Of a stretch of DNA of 64,000 bases, positions 43,563 to 53,934 are shown piece after piece. The notes beneath the pieces were generated by a model. That model did not search any database. It had not been told where the DNA came from and saw only the letters and a program-made list of their open reading frames with translations. The stretch's first letter is position 1. Every line of letters begins with the position of its first letter. Location: contig CAKRLV010000006.1 in the NCBI GenBank assembly GCA_934359755.1, positions 65,730 to 129,729 of the forward strand. The letters are read 5' to 3'. This DNA is from an uncultured Agathobacter sp. Its GTDB lineage: Bacteria; Bacillota; Clostridia; Lachnospirales; Lachnospiraceae. The translations under genes were made by a program, and so were the position numbers.

Positions 43563-45572
43563 ATGGCTCAGATTACATTATTAAATCAGGAGACAATTGA
43601 TAAAATTGCTGCAGGTGAAGTTGTTGAACGTCCGTGTTCAGTTGTAAAGGAGCTCGTTGAGAATGCGATAGATGCTGGAGCTTCTGCAATAACCATAGAG
43701 ATAAAAGAGGGCGGAATTTCTTTTATAAGAATTACTGACAATGGATGTGGAATCGACAGGGAACAGGTTCCGCTTGCTTTTTTGCGTCATTCAACTAGCA
43801 AAATCCGCAGTGTTGAGGATTTGATGAGCGTCAAGTCATTAGGTTTCAGAGGAGAGGCTTTATCAAGTATTGCAGCTATATCAAGAGTGGAATTGATTAC
43901 AAAGACATATGATAATCTGACAGGTACAAGATATATTATTGAAGGTTCTAAAGAGATTGCAAACGAAGAGATTGGTGCGCCTGAGGGAACAACATTTCTT
44001 GTGAGAGATATCTTTTACAACACTCCCGCAAGAAAAAAATTCCTTAAATCTGCCCAGACAGAAGGCGCTTACATAAGTGATATGGTAGAAAAACTTGCAT
44101 TATCGCATCCAGAGATTTCTTTTAAATTCATAAATAATAATCAGACAAAGCTTCATACTTCTGGTAATGGCAATCAAAAAGATTTGATTTATCATATTTT
44201 TGGAAGAGAGATTGCGGCAGCTGTTTTAGAACTTGAGTATGAGTGTGAGTATTTTAAAGTTCATGGATATATTGGGAAGCCTGTAATCACAAGAGGAAAC
44301 AGAAACTATGAGAATTATTTTATCAATGGAAGATATATAAAGAGTTCTTTATTATCAAAGGCTATAGAAGAGGCATATAAGAATTTTCTGATGCAGCACC
44401 AGTATCCTTTTACTGTATTGTATTTTGAGTTTTATGGGGAATCACTTGATGTGAATGTCCATCCGACAAAGATGGAACTTCGATTTGATAATAATCAGGA
44501 AGTTTACAAGGCGTTGTGTGATGTGATATTTGAGAGACTTTCACACAAAGAGATGATACCTGTTGTTCCTGTTGATGATAAGACCGGTGGGGAAAAAGTG
44601 GTTCATGAATACAGTGAGCCGATACCTGAACCATTTGAAACACGCAGATTAAATGATATTCTAAAGAAAATAGATTATCCTGATTACGATAAGAAAGAGT
44701 CTGCAAAGGTAAGTGAGAGTAATAGTACAAATAATGCTGAAAGCAGTAATTTCTTAAATTCATATAGTGGCAGCACAGACAGTAAAGACAAAAATAGTTA
44801 TGCCGATGGAAGCAGTGTTAATAATATAAACAGTGGTAATGATTTTAATAATCCTGGTAGTTTTAACAACAGCAATAATGGCAATGTTAATGGCAATTCA
44901 GATTCGCCTGAAAATGATTTTCTTAATGACACAACAAAGTATGAGAACATTAAATTACAGGATATAAGTGATGATTTCCTTACGGAAGATGCAAAGAAGA
45001 AACACAAAATAATCGGCCAATTATTCAAGACATACTGGCTTATTGAATATGAGGATAAATTATTTATAATAGACCAGCATGCAGCGCATGAAAAAGTACT
45101 GTATGAGAGGACTATGTCAAAGTTGAAAGATAAAGTATTTACATCACAGACTATTAGCCCACCGATTATTATTTCTTTGGACGCAAAGGAGACAGAGATG
45201 CTTGAAAAACACAGGGAACAGATTGAAAAAATGGGCTATGTGGTTGAGTCCTTTGGCGGCAAGGAATATATGATTAGTGCGATTCCAGACAATCTGTTTC
45301 ATATTGATATGAAAGATCTGTTTATAGAAATGCTTGATGATTTTGCAAATATTTCAGGCAGGGAGACACCTGAACTTATCCTTGAAAAAGTGGCATCTAT
45401 GTCATGCAAAGCTGCGGTAAAAGGTAATGATAAGCTGTCACTCCCAGAAATTGAGGCACTTATAGATGAGCTGCTTACGCTCGAGAATCCATACAATTGT
45501 CCGCATGGAAGACCAACTATAATATCAATGACAAAGTATGAGATTGAGAAGAAATTCAAGAGAATAGTATAA
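43563..45572 (+). CDS. mutL: DNA mismatch repair endonuclease MutL
   Basis: A 669-residue MutL. The GHKL ATPase domain has KIAAGEVVERPCSVVKELVENAIDAGA-type motifs (KIAAGEVVERP; ELVENAIDAG), DNGCGI and GFRGEALSSI. A long Asn/Ser-rich linker (about residues 375-460) joins the C-terminal domain, which carries the DQHAAHEKVLYE metal-binding endonuclease motif and CPHGRP. It therefore should nick DNA itself, consistent with no MutH in clostridia. Follows mutS closely and precedes miaA by 12 bases; ATAGAAAGG precedes ATG. Confidence 0.97.
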   Translation: MAQITLLNQETIDKIAAGEVVERPCSVVKELVENAIDAGASAITIEIKEGGISFIRITDNGCGIDREQVPLAFLRHSTSKIRSVEDLMSVKSLGFRGEALSSIAAISRVELITKTYDNLTGTRYIIEGSKEIANEEIGAPEGTTFLVRDIFYNTPARKKFLKSAQTEGAYISDMVEKLALSHPEISFKFINNNQTKLHTSGNGNQKDLIYHIFGREIAAAVLELEYECEYFKVHGYIGKPVITRGNRNYENYFINGRYIKSSLLSKAIEEAYKNFLMQHQYPFTVLYFEFYGESLDVNVHPTKMELRFDNNQEVYKALCDVIFERLSHKEMIPVVPVDDKTGGEKVVHEYSEPIPEPFETRRLNDILKKIDYPDYDKKESAKVSESNSTNNAESSNFLNSYSGSTDSKDKNSYADGSSVNNINSGNDFNNPGSFNNSNNGNVNGNSDSPENDFLNDTTKYENIKLQDISDDFLTEDAKKKHKIIGQLFKTYWLIEYEDKLFIIDQHAAHEKVLYERTMSKLKDKVFTSQTISPPIIISLDAKETEMLEKHREQIEKMGYVVESFGGKEYMISAIPDNLFHIDMKDLFIEMLDDFANISGRETPELILEKVASMSCKAAVKGNDKLSLPEIEALIDELLTLENPYNCPHGRPTIISMTKYEIEKKFKRIV

Positions 45573-45584
45573 GAGGAAGAATTG

Positions 45585-46532
45585 ATGAGTAAAAAACCTA
45601 TGGTGATTCTGACAGGACCGACGGCTGTGGGAAAGACAGAATTATCAATTAAGCTCGCAAAAGCGATAAATGGTGCAATTATTTCAGCTGATTCAATGCA
45701 GATATATAAGTATATGGATATTGGTTCGGCGAAGATAACACCACGGGAAATGCAAGGAATAAAGCATTATCTGGTGGATGAGCTTATGCCAGAGGATGAC
45801 TTTAATATATATAGATTTAAGCAGATGGCACAGGAAGCGTTGGAAGAGATATATTCAGAAGGTAAGCTTCCTATTATCGTGGGCGGTACTGGATTTTATA
45901 TTCAGGGACTATTATATGACATAGATTTTACAAAACAGGATGTAGATATGTCTTACCGCCATAAATTGCAGAAATTTGCTGATGAAAACGGCGCACATGC
46001 ATTGCATGAATTACTAAAAGATATAGATCCTGTCTCTTATGAGACAATCCATGAGAATAATATCAAAAGAGTGATACGTGCGCTAGAGTATTACGAACAG
46101 AATAACGAACCAATTTCAAAGCATAATGAACAGGAAAGTACTAAAGAATCGCCTTATAATTTTGCTTATTTTGTATTGAATGATATGAGACAGAATCTGT
46201 ACAATAGAATAGATAAAAGAGTTGACATCATGATGGAAGAGGGACTCTTAGATGAAATACGGAAATTAAAGAATATGGGGTATACAAAAGATATGGTATC
46301 TATGCAGGGAATTGGATATAAGGAAATGCTTAGATATCTTGATGGTGAGTATTCGCTTGAAGATGCAGTAGAGAAAGTAAAGCAGGAGTCAAGACGATTT
46401 GCTAAAAGACAGCTCACCTGGTTTAGAAGAGAAAAAGAAGTAATATGGATTGATAAAGATAAGTATGATTATGACGAAGGCAGAATTATGATGTTTATAG
46501 AGAATACTTTGAAGGAAAAAGGAGTAATTTGA
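45585..46532 (+). CDS. miaA: tRNA dimethylallyltransferase
   Basis: A 315-residue MiaA. The P-loop is LTGPTAVGKTELSIKLA; SADSMQIYKYMDIGSAK and VGGTGFYIQGLLYD are the substrate-binding blocks; RRFAKRQLTWFRRE is the C-terminal signature. It isopentenylates A37 of tRNAs reading U-starting codons. AGAGGAAG lies before the ATG at 45585 (an upstream TTG is adjacent). It overlaps the PLP enzyme gene by 1 base, and mutS-mutL-miaA is a classical order. Confidence 0.97.
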   Translation: MSKKPMVILTGPTAVGKTELSIKLAKAINGAIISADSMQIYKYMDIGSAKITPREMQGIKHYLVDELMPEDDFNIYRFKQMAQEALEEIYSEGKLPIIVGGTGFYIQGLLYDIDFTKQDVDMSYRHKLQKFADENGAHALHELLKDIDPVSYETIHENNIKRVIRALEYYEQNNEPISKHNEQESTKESPYNFAYFVLNDMRQNLYNRIDKRVDIMMEEGLLDEIRKLKNMGYTKDMVSMQGIGYKEMLRYLDGEYSLEDAVEKVKQESRRFAKRQLTWFRREKEVIWIDKDKYDYDEGRIMMFIENTLKEKGVI

Positions 46533-47821
46533 TGAGTGATATTTTAAGAGCTAAATATGAGAAACTTGGAATTTGCAAAGAAGTATATGAATTTGGCGCG
46601 AAAATCGAAAAAAATTTAAAAGAAAGATTTGAGCAGATTGATGATAATGCACAGCTTAATCAATTAAAAGTTATAGAAGCGATGCAGAAAAATAAAGTAA
46701 GTGCTGAATGTTTTCAGATGTCAAGTGGATATGGTTATAATGACATGGGAAGGGATACACTTGAAAAGGTATACGCAGACTGCTTTCATGGAGAGGATGC
46801 ACTTGTAAGACCTCAGATTACATGTGGAACACATGCGCTTGCACTTGCACTTATGTCTAATCTTCGTCCAGGAGATGAACTTTTATCCCCTGTGGGAAAG
46901 CCATATGATACATTGGAAGAAGTAATTGGAATAAGACCTTCAAAAGGTTCGCTTAAAGAATATGGTATTTCATATGCCCAGGTTGATCTGCTTGCGAATG
47001 GAGATTTTGATTTTGACGGAATAAGGAATGCAATAAACGATAAGACAAAGCTTATTACAATACAGCGTTCAAAGGGATATGCTACAAGACCGACACTTTC
47101 GGTAGAACGAATTGGACAGCTTATATCTTTTGTTAAAGAAATAAAACCTGATGTAATCTGTATGGTAGACAATTGTTATGGTGAGTTTGTTGAGGACAGG
47201 GAGCCACTTGATGTGGGAGCTGATATGATAGTTGGTTCTCTAATTAAAAATCCAGGGGGAGGACTTGCACCGATAGGCGGCTATATAGTTGGCAAAAGGG
47301 AATGTGTTGATAATGCAGCATACCGACTCACATCACCTGGTTTAGGCAAAGAGGTGGGTGCAAGCCTTGGTGTGATACAATCATTTTATCAAGGGCTTTT
47401 TATGGCACCGACTGTTGTAGCGGGAGCATTAAAAGGTGCGATATTTGCAGCCAATATATATGAAAAATTAGGATTTAAAGTAGTTCCAGATAGTAAAGAA
47501 AGCAGACATGATATAATACAGGCAGTAGAGTTTAATAATAAAGACTGTATGATTTCTTTTTGTGAGGGAATACAGGCCGCAGCACCGGTTGACAGCTATG
47601 TAACACCAGAACCATGGGCTATGCCAGGCTATGACAGTGATGTAATCATGGCTGCAGGTGCTTTTGTACAGGGCTCATCAATTGAATTATCAGCTGATGG
47701 TCCAGTAAAACCACCTTATGCAGTTTATTTTCAGGGTGGACTTACATGGTATCATGCAAAGCTTGGAATTCTTATGTCTTTACAAAAACTTTATGAGCGA
47801 AAACTTGTTAAGCTAGATTAG
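46532..47821 (+). CDS. PLP-dependent lyase of the YnbB/aluminium-resistance (COG4100) family
   Basis: A 429-residue fold-type I PLP enzyme of the methionine gamma-lyase-like family. It has QMSSGYGYNDMGRDTLE, ITCGTHALALAL and the PLP lysine context SLIKNPGGGLAPIGGYIVG. Members are named aluminium-resistance proteins or methionine gamma-lyase-like, but the actual substrate is unproven. miaA-ynbB order also occurs in Bacillus. ATG 46532 shares a base with the miaA stop. GGAG is six to eight bases before. Confidence 0.93.
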   Translation: MSDILRAKYEKLGICKEVYEFGAKIEKNLKERFEQIDDNAQLNQLKVIEAMQKNKVSAECFQMSSGYGYNDMGRDTLEKVYADCFHGEDALVRPQITCGTHALALALMSNLRPGDELLSPVGKPYDTLEEVIGIRPSKGSLKEYGISYAQVDLLANGDFDFDGIRNAINDKTKLITIQRSKGYATRPTLSVERIGQLISFVKEIKPDVICMVDNCYGEFVEDREPLDVGADMIVGSLIKNPGGGLAPIGGYIVGKRECVDNAAYRLTSPGLGKEVGASLGVIQSFYQGLFMAPTVVAGALKGAIFAANIYEKLGFKVVPDSKESRHDIIQAVEFNNKDCMISFCEGIQAAAPVDSYVTPEPWAMPGYDSDVIMAAGAFVQGSSIELSADGPVKPPYAVYFQGGLTWYHAKLGILMSLQKLYERKLVKLD

Positions 47822-47833
47822 GTGTGATAAAAT
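47805..47833 (+). promoter_or_regulatory. Predicted promoter of radC
   Basis: TTGTTA (47805-47810), 17 bases, TAAAAT (47828-47833) with TG at 47825-47826 giving an extended -10. The short leader then contains a possible small hairpin, GTGCC / GGCAC, close to the start codon. Confidence 0.65.
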
Positions 47834-47871
47834 GCCTTTGTGCCCTTTGGGAGAGTAGAAAGGCACACAAT

Positions 47872-48561
47872 ATGACAGAACATAGAACTATAAAAGAATT
47901 ACCAGAATCTGAAAGACCATATGAGAAATTTATGTCGTTAGGAGAAACGGCACTTACTGATGCCGATTTACTTGCGATAATTTTGAAGACAGGTACAAAG
48001 AATAAGACATCTTTGGATGTGGCCTATGAAATACTAAATGGTCACCATAATAACCTGCTTAATTTATATGAGCTTTCATATGAGGAATTAATGAAGTTTG
48101 ATGGCATTGGCAGAATTAAAGCAATTCAGTTAAAAGCTATAGCAGAATTATCAAGGAGAATATCAAGAACCAATAGCGGATATTCTTTATCACTTAATAA
48201 TTCAGACAGTGTTGCAAGGTATTATATGGAAAATCTTAGACATAATAAGAATGAAAATTTTATTTGTGCATATTTTGATTCTAAGAACCATTTTCTTGGC
48301 GATTGCAATCTTGCTGTCGGTAGTTATAACTGTGCTTATGTCGAAGAAAGAGAGATACTTAGAGTAGGTCTTGAAAAACGTGCTTCAACTATAATCATGA
48401 TCCACAATCATCCAAGTGGTGACTGCACACCAAGTCAGGCTGATGTGGACATGACCTTGAAAGTAAAAGAAAAAGTTGACTTTTTCGGATTTATTTTAAG
48501 AGATCATATAATTATTGGAGACAACAGATATTTTAGTTTTTATGAACATAACATAATATAA
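47872..48561 (+). CDS. radC: RadC-family JAB1/MPN-domain protein
   Basis: A 229-residue RadC. An N-terminal helix-hairpin-helix region (FDGIGRIKAIQLKAIAEL) precedes the JAB metalloprotease-like domain with HNHPSGDCTPSQAD. Despite its name a role in DNA repair is not established. ATG 47872 gives the usual N-terminus (MTEHRTIKELPESERPYEKF); longer in-frame starts upstream lie at or near the promoter. It precedes mreB, as in many Firmicutes. Confidence 0.93.
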   Translation: MTEHRTIKELPESERPYEKFMSLGETALTDADLLAIILKTGTKNKTSLDVAYEILNGHHNNLLNLYELSYEELMKFDGIGRIKAIQLKAIAELSRRISRTNSGYSLSLNNSDSVARYYMENLRHNKNENFICAYFDSKNHFLGDCNLAVGSYNCAYVEEREILRVGLEKRASTIIMIHNHPSGDCTPSQADVDMTLKVKEKVDFFGFILRDHIIIGDNRYFSFYEHNII

Positions 48562-48583
48562 CTTAAGAAAAAGGAGAATTTCT

Positions 48584-49588
48584 ATGAACAATAACGTGTA
48601 CGGTATTGATCTTGGTACTTGTAACTTCAAGATTTTTTGTAAATCGAATGGGAAGATTTTAAAAGAAAAAAATGCAATCGCAGTTATAAATAAAAATGAA
48701 ATCTATGCATATGGAGATGATGCGTATGCTATGTATGAGAAAGCACCAGAGGCTATTAATGTCATTTTTCCGGTATGTAATGGTGTTATTGCAGACTATA
48801 ACCTTTTACAGAGAATGATTTTTGATTTTTTAGAGTCAAAGATGAAAGCGAAGATTAAAAATGCAGAGGTTGTAGTTGCAGTTCCTACAGATATTACAGA
48901 TGTAGAGAAGAGAGCTTTTTATGAAGTGTTCTATAAGAGCAAGGCAAGACCAAAGAATGTCTTATTATGTGAGAAACCTATAGCTGATGCTGTGGGTCTT
49001 GGTATTGATGTAAATGAACCAACAGGTGTTATGATTGTAGATATGGGAGCTGATACAACAGAGATATCAGTTATTTCGCTTGGCGGTCTTGTGCTTAGTG
49101 ATTTGCTCCATTTTGGAGGAAATAGGATTGATGAGAGTATTATTACTTATATAAGAAAAGAATTTAATCTTGTAATTGGACAAAAGACTGCAAAAGCGTT
49201 AAAAGAAAATATTGGCTCAGGACTTTCAGGAAGAAGCGAGACTATGATTATCGTTGGAAGAGATGTTGTCAGTGGTCTGCCAATTGAGATGGAGATTTCA
49301 GCAGAAGTTATATATGAAGCAATGAAATCGAACTTAGAATCTATTTGTACATCCATTAAAATGATTCTTGAGAAGACTCCACCAGAACTTGCAAAGGATA
49401 TAATTCATTCTGGAATTTATATTACTGGAGGTGGTTCACTTATTCATGGACTTGGAGAATTATTTGAACAGATAACTAACATAAAAGTAAATTCAAGTGA
49501 GGCACCAGAGGAAAGTGCAGCGCGAGGACTTGTTAAAATAGTTACAGATTCAAAGTATAAGAGATTACCATTTAGCATTAAAAAATAA
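48584..49588 (+). CDS. mreB: Rod shape-determining protein MreB
   Basis: A 334-residue actin homologue. The nucleotide-binding phosphate loop is YGIDLGTCNFKIF; other blocks are VVVAVPTDITDVEKRA, GVMIVDMGADTTEISVIS and the adenosine motif GIYITGGGSLIHGL. It polymerises under the membrane and guides the elongation machinery (MreC, MreD, PBP2, RodA), all encoded downstream. AAGGAG is eight bases before ATG. The amino-terminal membrane helix seen in some MreBs is not present. Confidence 0.96.
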   Translation: MNNNVYGIDLGTCNFKIFCKSNGKILKEKNAIAVINKNEIYAYGDDAYAMYEKAPEAINVIFPVCNGVIADYNLLQRMIFDFLESKMKAKIKNAEVVVAVPTDITDVEKRAFYEVFYKSKARPKNVLLCEKPIADAVGLGIDVNEPTGVMIVDMGADTTEISVISLGGLVLSDLLHFGGNRIDESIITYIRKEFNLVIGQKTAKALKENIGSGLSGRSETMIIVGRDVVSGLPIEMEISAEVIYEAMKSNLESICTSIKMILEKTPPELAKDIIHSGIYITGGGSLIHGLGELFEQITNIKVNSSEAPEESAARGLVKIVTDSKYKRLPFSIKK

Positions 49589-49604
49589 TTAATACGAGGA
49601 TATT

Positions 49605-50573
49605 ATGAGAAAAAAATTCCGTAATCGTAATAAAAAGAAAAGTATTTCAAGTAAATATATGCTGCTTATGCTTACAGGTATTTGCGTGGTCGCTATTTTA
49701 GTTTGTTTTACGTTTAATATTTCAGGCGGACCATTAAATACTGTGGCTGGGTATGTTTTTGTACCGATGCAGACTGGAATTAATAATTCAGGAAACTGGA
49801 TTTCCGATAAGGTGAATAATTTTAAAACGCTCAAAGAAGTTATGAGCGAGAACGAAAAACTCAAAAAGCAGGTAGACGATCTTACTACAGAGCTTACAAC
49901 GAATAAGCTAGAACAGTATGAATTGGATAATCTTAGAAATATTTTAGAACTTGATGAGAAGTATCCAAGTTATGAGAAAGTCGCAGCTAGTGTTATAGGA
50001 AAAGACAGCAGTAACTGGTTTTCAACATTTACTATTGATCGGGGCAGAAACGATGGAATAAAAAATGGCATGAACGTTATCTCTGGAAGTGGTCTCGTAG
50101 GTATTGTAGTTGATGTTGGTGCAAATTACGCAAAAGTCAGAACGATAATCAATGATTCTAACAAAGTCAGTGCCATGGTTTCTACAACAAAGGATAATTT
50201 TACTATTTCGGGAAGTCTTGAGTCCATGAATAAGGATAAAGTTATTACATTCAATGAACTCAGAGATGAGAACAACAAAGTAAAAGTCGGTGATCCGGTT
50301 GTGACTTCTTATGTATCTGACCAGTATCAGCAGGGAATACTTATCGGATATATTGCGTCAATAGAAGAAAATTCAAACAATCTGACGAAGTCAGGTACTA
50401 TAACACCTGTAGTTGATTTTGAACATATAGAGAATGTCTTAGTTATTCTTCAGGTCAAAGATACTGGAGATGATAAGAGCAACGCTAATTCTGAATCATC
50501 AGATGATACACAAAAAGATACTCAGAAGGAATCATCAACGCAGAAATCGACAGAATCAGATTCGCAACAGTAA
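49605..50573 (+). CDS. mreC: Rod shape-determining protein MreC
   Basis: A 322-residue MreC. A basic N-terminus leads to one membrane segment (about residues 18-40), a coiled coil (about 78-118, NEKLKKQVDDLTTEL), and the double beta-barrel domain (SNWFSTFTIDRGRNDGIKNG, GLVGIVVDVGANYAKVRTI). The last ~30 residues are Ser/Thr/Gln/Lys-rich, low complexity. It bridges MreB and PBP2 in the elongasome. mreD follows after 11 bases. Confidence 0.95.
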   Translation: MRKKFRNRNKKKSISSKYMLLMLTGICVVAILVCFTFNISGGPLNTVAGYVFVPMQTGINNSGNWISDKVNNFKTLKEVMSENEKLKKQVDDLTTELTTNKLEQYELDNLRNILELDEKYPSYEKVAASVIGKDSSNWFSTFTIDRGRNDGIKNGMNVISGSGLVGIVVDVGANYAKVRTIINDSNKVSAMVSTTKDNFTISGSLESMNKDKVITFNELRDENNKVKVGDPVVTSYVSDQYQQGILIGYIASIEENSNNLTKSGTITPVVDFEHIENVLVILQVKDTGDDKSNANSESSDDTQKDTQKESSTQKSTESDSQQ

Positions 50574-50584
50574 TAGGAGTAACT

Positions 50585-51106
50585 ATGCGTCGTAAAATAG
50601 TATTATTTGTAATAATAACGATATGTTATCTGTTACAGACAACGGTGTTTCACTGGTTGGCATTTGCAGATATTGTACCTAATTTGTTAATAATTGTGGT
50701 GTCTTCATTTGGATTTATGAGAGGCAAAAAGGAAGGTTTGTTAGTTGGCTTTTTTTGCGGATTACTTATTGACATTTTTTGCGGTTTTTATATAGGTGTT
50801 TATGCTTTAATCTATATGTATATTGGATATATAAATGGTCTTTTTCAAAAGCGATTTTATCCTGACGATATTAAATTACCGTTATTGTTAATAGGTGGAA
50901 GTGATATTATATGTAATTTTATTATATATATTATCATGTTCTTATTACGTAGTAGATTTCATTTTATGTATTATCTTACATCCATTATTATACCTGAACT
51001 CGTATATACAATGGTAATTTCAATATTCTTATATATTATATTGTTGAAGATAAATCAGAAAATTGAAATGATTGAAAAAAGGAGTGCTAAGAAATTTGAT
51101 ATATGA
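50585..51106 (+). CDS. mreD: Rod shape-determining membrane protein MreD
   Basis: A 173-residue integral membrane protein with five to six membrane segments, LLQTTVFHWLAFADIVPNLL near the start and GLLVGFFCGLLIDIFCG in the middle, typical of MreD. Its 3' end overlaps the PBP2 start by 11 bases. TAGGAG precedes ATG. It acts with MreB and MreC in lateral wall growth. Confidence 0.92.
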   Translation: MRRKIVLFVIITICYLLQTTVFHWLAFADIVPNLLIIVVSSFGFMRGKKEGLLVGFFCGLLIDIFCGFYIGVYALIYMYIGYINGLFQKRFYPDDIKLPLLLIGGSDIICNFIIYIIMFLLRSRFHFMYYLTSIIIPELVYTMVISIFLYIILLKINQKIEMIEKRSAKKFDI

Positions 51107-53924
51107 TATTAAAGAATTTCTCAAAAACTGCATAAAATCCCGAGTTTTTGTTTTATTTGTGGCAATGGCAGTTGTTTTTGCCATTATGCTTGGACGAGTA
51201 TTCTCACTGCAGATTATAAATGGTGAGAATTATCAGAAGAACTTCACACAGTTAATTGAGAAGACTGTTCCAATAGAAGCTACAAGAGGAAATATATATG
51301 ATTGTAATGGTAAGCTGCTTGCATACAATCAGCTTGCATATTCAGTGGTAGTAACAGATGCCTATGCAAATACGAGTAACAGAAATGAAGATCTTAATAA
51401 AGAATTAGCAGAGATAATTGGTGTTATAAGAGGAAATGATGAAGAAATCTATAACAACTTTGAAATAACACTTAATGCTTCCGGCGATTATGAATTTAAC
51501 GTCACAGGAACTGCACTTAAGCGTTTTCTTGCGGATGTATTTGGACAGACTTCATACGATAAGCTTGAATACAATAAGAGACTGGGCTTTGATGAAGCAA
51601 AAGCGACAGCTGAAAATGTAATTACATATTTAGCAGATGAAGAATGTTTTGACATTGATAAGAGTTACGATAAAGAGACACAGTACTATATTGTTGTATT
51701 AAGATATGCTATTAAGGCAAATTTCTATTCTCAGTATAAGAGTGTAACTGTTGCAAAGGATGTCTCTGACAAAACAGTAGCATACATGAATGAACATTCC
51801 GATACTTTACTTGGCGTATCTATTCAGGAAGATACTATCAGAAAATACAACTATAGTGAGTATTTTTCTTCTATGATAGGCTATACAGGTAAAATATCTA
51901 CAACGGAATATGATGATTTATATAAGAAAAATAAGACATATACGACAAATGATATAATAGGTAAGTCAGGACTTGAACAAAGATATGAAGAATATCTCCG
52001 AGGTGTAAATGGTGAGGAAAAATTCTACGCAAATAAGTGGGGCAAGATGACAGAGCTTATAAGTAGAAAAGATCCAGCTTCGGGAAATGATTTATACCTG
52101 AGTGTCGATGCGGATTTGCAGAAGGCGACATATGATTTGCTCGAGCAGGAGATTGCAGGAATTGTTTATTCCAATATACAAAAAGGCAATATTCCGATTA
52201 AGGATGTATATTTTGCACTTATAAACAATAATGTAATTGATATTACACAGTTTAGTAATGATAATGCATCTGACACTGAAAAGAGTGTATATAATGCATT
52301 CAAGAGCTCTTTGAAAAGTACAGTAGGTACAGTGGATAAGCAGATGACTAAGAGTCCTGTTGCATTAAAGGATATGTCAGATCAGATTCTTGACTGTTTT
52401 ACACATATTATCCAGATGTTAAAGGACAATGGTGTTTTGTTATCCAAGGAGATAGATAAGACTGATGATGTCTATAAGAAGTGGAAAGATAATAAGATCA
52501 GTCCAAAGGAATATCTCGAGTATTGTATTTCAAAGCAGTGGATTGATATAAGTCTATTAGATGTTGATGAAAAATATGCAGATTCATCGGAGATATATGA
52601 TTCATTATGTAAGTATATTCAGGACGAAATACAAAATGATAAAGATTTTGCCAAAATTGTGTACAAATATATGGTCGATGCTGAGCAGATTTCAGGCAAG
52701 GATTTATGCCTCATTCTGTTTGAGCAGGGTGTGTTAGATTATGATGATGATACTGTTAATAATCTAAAGAATGGCAACACAAGTTCTTATCAGTTTATCA
52801 TGGATAAGATTAACAACATCGAGATTACACCTGCACAGCTTGCACTTGATCCATGTACTGGTTCATGTGTTATTACGGATGTAAAGACTGGCGCGATTAA
52901 AGCACTTGTAAGTTATCCGGGTTATGATAATAACAAGCTTGCAAATGGTGTAGATGCAGAATACTTTGCTTCGCTTAATGAGGATAATTCAAATCCGCAG
53001 TACAATTATGCGACGCAGGAAAGAACTGCCCCAGGTTCAACATTTAAGATGGTTTCTGCGACAGCAGGATTATCAGAGGGTGTTATTTCACTTGGAACAC
53101 AGATTGAATGTAAAGGTATATTCAAGGATATTAGTAATGAACCTAAATGTTGGATTTATCCACATGGTTCTCACGGAAAGATTAATGTATCTGAAGCTAT
53201 AAGAGATTCTTGTAACGTGTTCTTTTATACAGTCGGATACAAGTTAAGTACTAAAGATTCTCTGAAAAGTACGTACAATGATGCAAATGGTATAAAATAT
53301 ATACAGAAGTATGCTAAAGTGTACGGTCTTGATCAGACAACAGGACTTGAAATTGTCGAAAATAAATCAGAACTTGCCACAGAGTTCCCTGTAATGGCGG
53401 CAATTGGACAGAGTAATAACAATATTACAACTGTTGCACTTTCAAGATATGTAACTGCGGTTGCATCTGGAAAGCTGTACAAGTATCAGCTTATGAACAA
53501 AATAGTTGATAATGATGGCAATGTAGTAAAAGAATATAAATCTGATTATGAAGATATATCAGGAACATTGGCATCTGAACAGTGGGATGGAATTCATAAA
53601 GGAATGAGAATGGTTTGTGAGTCACTTGATAGTTTTAATGATTTCGATATCCAGATTGCTGGTAAGACAGGTACTGCACAGCAGGTAGAGAATCGACCAA
53701 ACCATGCACTTTTTGTAGGATATGTACCATATGATAATCCAGAGATTTCTATAGCTATAAGAATTGCTTATGGATATAGTTCACATAATGCGGCATCAGC
53801 TGCAAGAAATATTGTATCTTACTATTATGGAGAGAGAAAGTTAGATGAGATATTAGGCGAGAAAGCCGCAGGAGTTAACAAAACTTCATCTAATAGAGCT
53901 ACAGATAATAGCGTTACAGACTAG
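51096..53924 (+). CDS. Penicillin-binding protein 2 (class B transpeptidase) with large insert
   Basis: About 942 residues. A membrane segment near residues 18-38 precedes the dimerisation domain (RGNIYDCNGKLLAYNQLAYS). Transpeptidase motifs are STFK (Ser ~648), SCN (~705) and KTG (~857). Between DADLQKATYDLLEQE (~335-350) and GSCVITDVKTG (~589) lie ~235 extra residues absent from E. coli PBP2; they are helical and acidic with no known motif. It crosslinks peptidoglycan during elongation. The start is TTG 51096, 11 bases after GGAG, with no ATG available; GTG 51084 is the alternative. It overlaps mreD. Confidence 0.93.
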   Translation: MIYDIKEFLKNCIKSRVFVLFVAMAVVFAIMLGRVFSLQIINGENYQKNFTQLIEKTVPIEATRGNIYDCNGKLLAYNQLAYSVVVTDAYANTSNRNEDLNKELAEIIGVIRGNDEEIYNNFEITLNASGDYEFNVTGTALKRFLADVFGQTSYDKLEYNKRLGFDEAKATAENVITYLADEECFDIDKSYDKETQYYIVVLRYAIKANFYSQYKSVTVAKDVSDKTVAYMNEHSDTLLGVSIQEDTIRKYNYSEYFSSMIGYTGKISTTEYDDLYKKNKTYTTNDIIGKSGLEQRYEEYLRGVNGEEKFYANKWGKMTELISRKDPASGNDLYLSVDADLQKATYDLLEQEIAGIVYSNIQKGNIPIKDVYFALINNNVIDITQFSNDNASDTEKSVYNAFKSSLKSTVGTVDKQMTKSPVALKDMSDQILDCFTHIIQMLKDNGVLLSKEIDKTDDVYKKWKDNKISPKEYLEYCISKQWIDISLLDVDEKYADSSEIYDSLCKYIQDEIQNDKDFAKIVYKYMVDAEQISGKDLCLILFEQGVLDYDDDTVNNLKNGNTSSYQFIMDKINNIEITPAQLALDPCTGSCVITDVKTGAIKALVSYPGYDNNKLANGVDAEYFASLNEDNSNPQYNYATQERTAPGSTFKMVSATAGLSEGVISLGTQIECKGIFKDISNEPKCWIYPHGSHGKINVSEAIRDSCNVFFYTVGYKLSTKDSLKSTYNDANGIKYIQKYAKVYGLDQTTGLEIVENKSELATEFPVMAAIGQSNNNITTVALSRYVTAVASGKLYKYQLMNKIVDNDGNVVKEYKSDYEDISGTLASEQWDGIHKGMRMVCESLDSFNDFDIQIAGKTGTAQQVENRPNHALFVGYVPYDNPEISIAIRIAYGYSSHNAASAARNIVSYYYGERKLDEILGEKAAGVNKTSSNRATDNSVTD

Positions 53925-53934
53925 AGGAGGAAGT

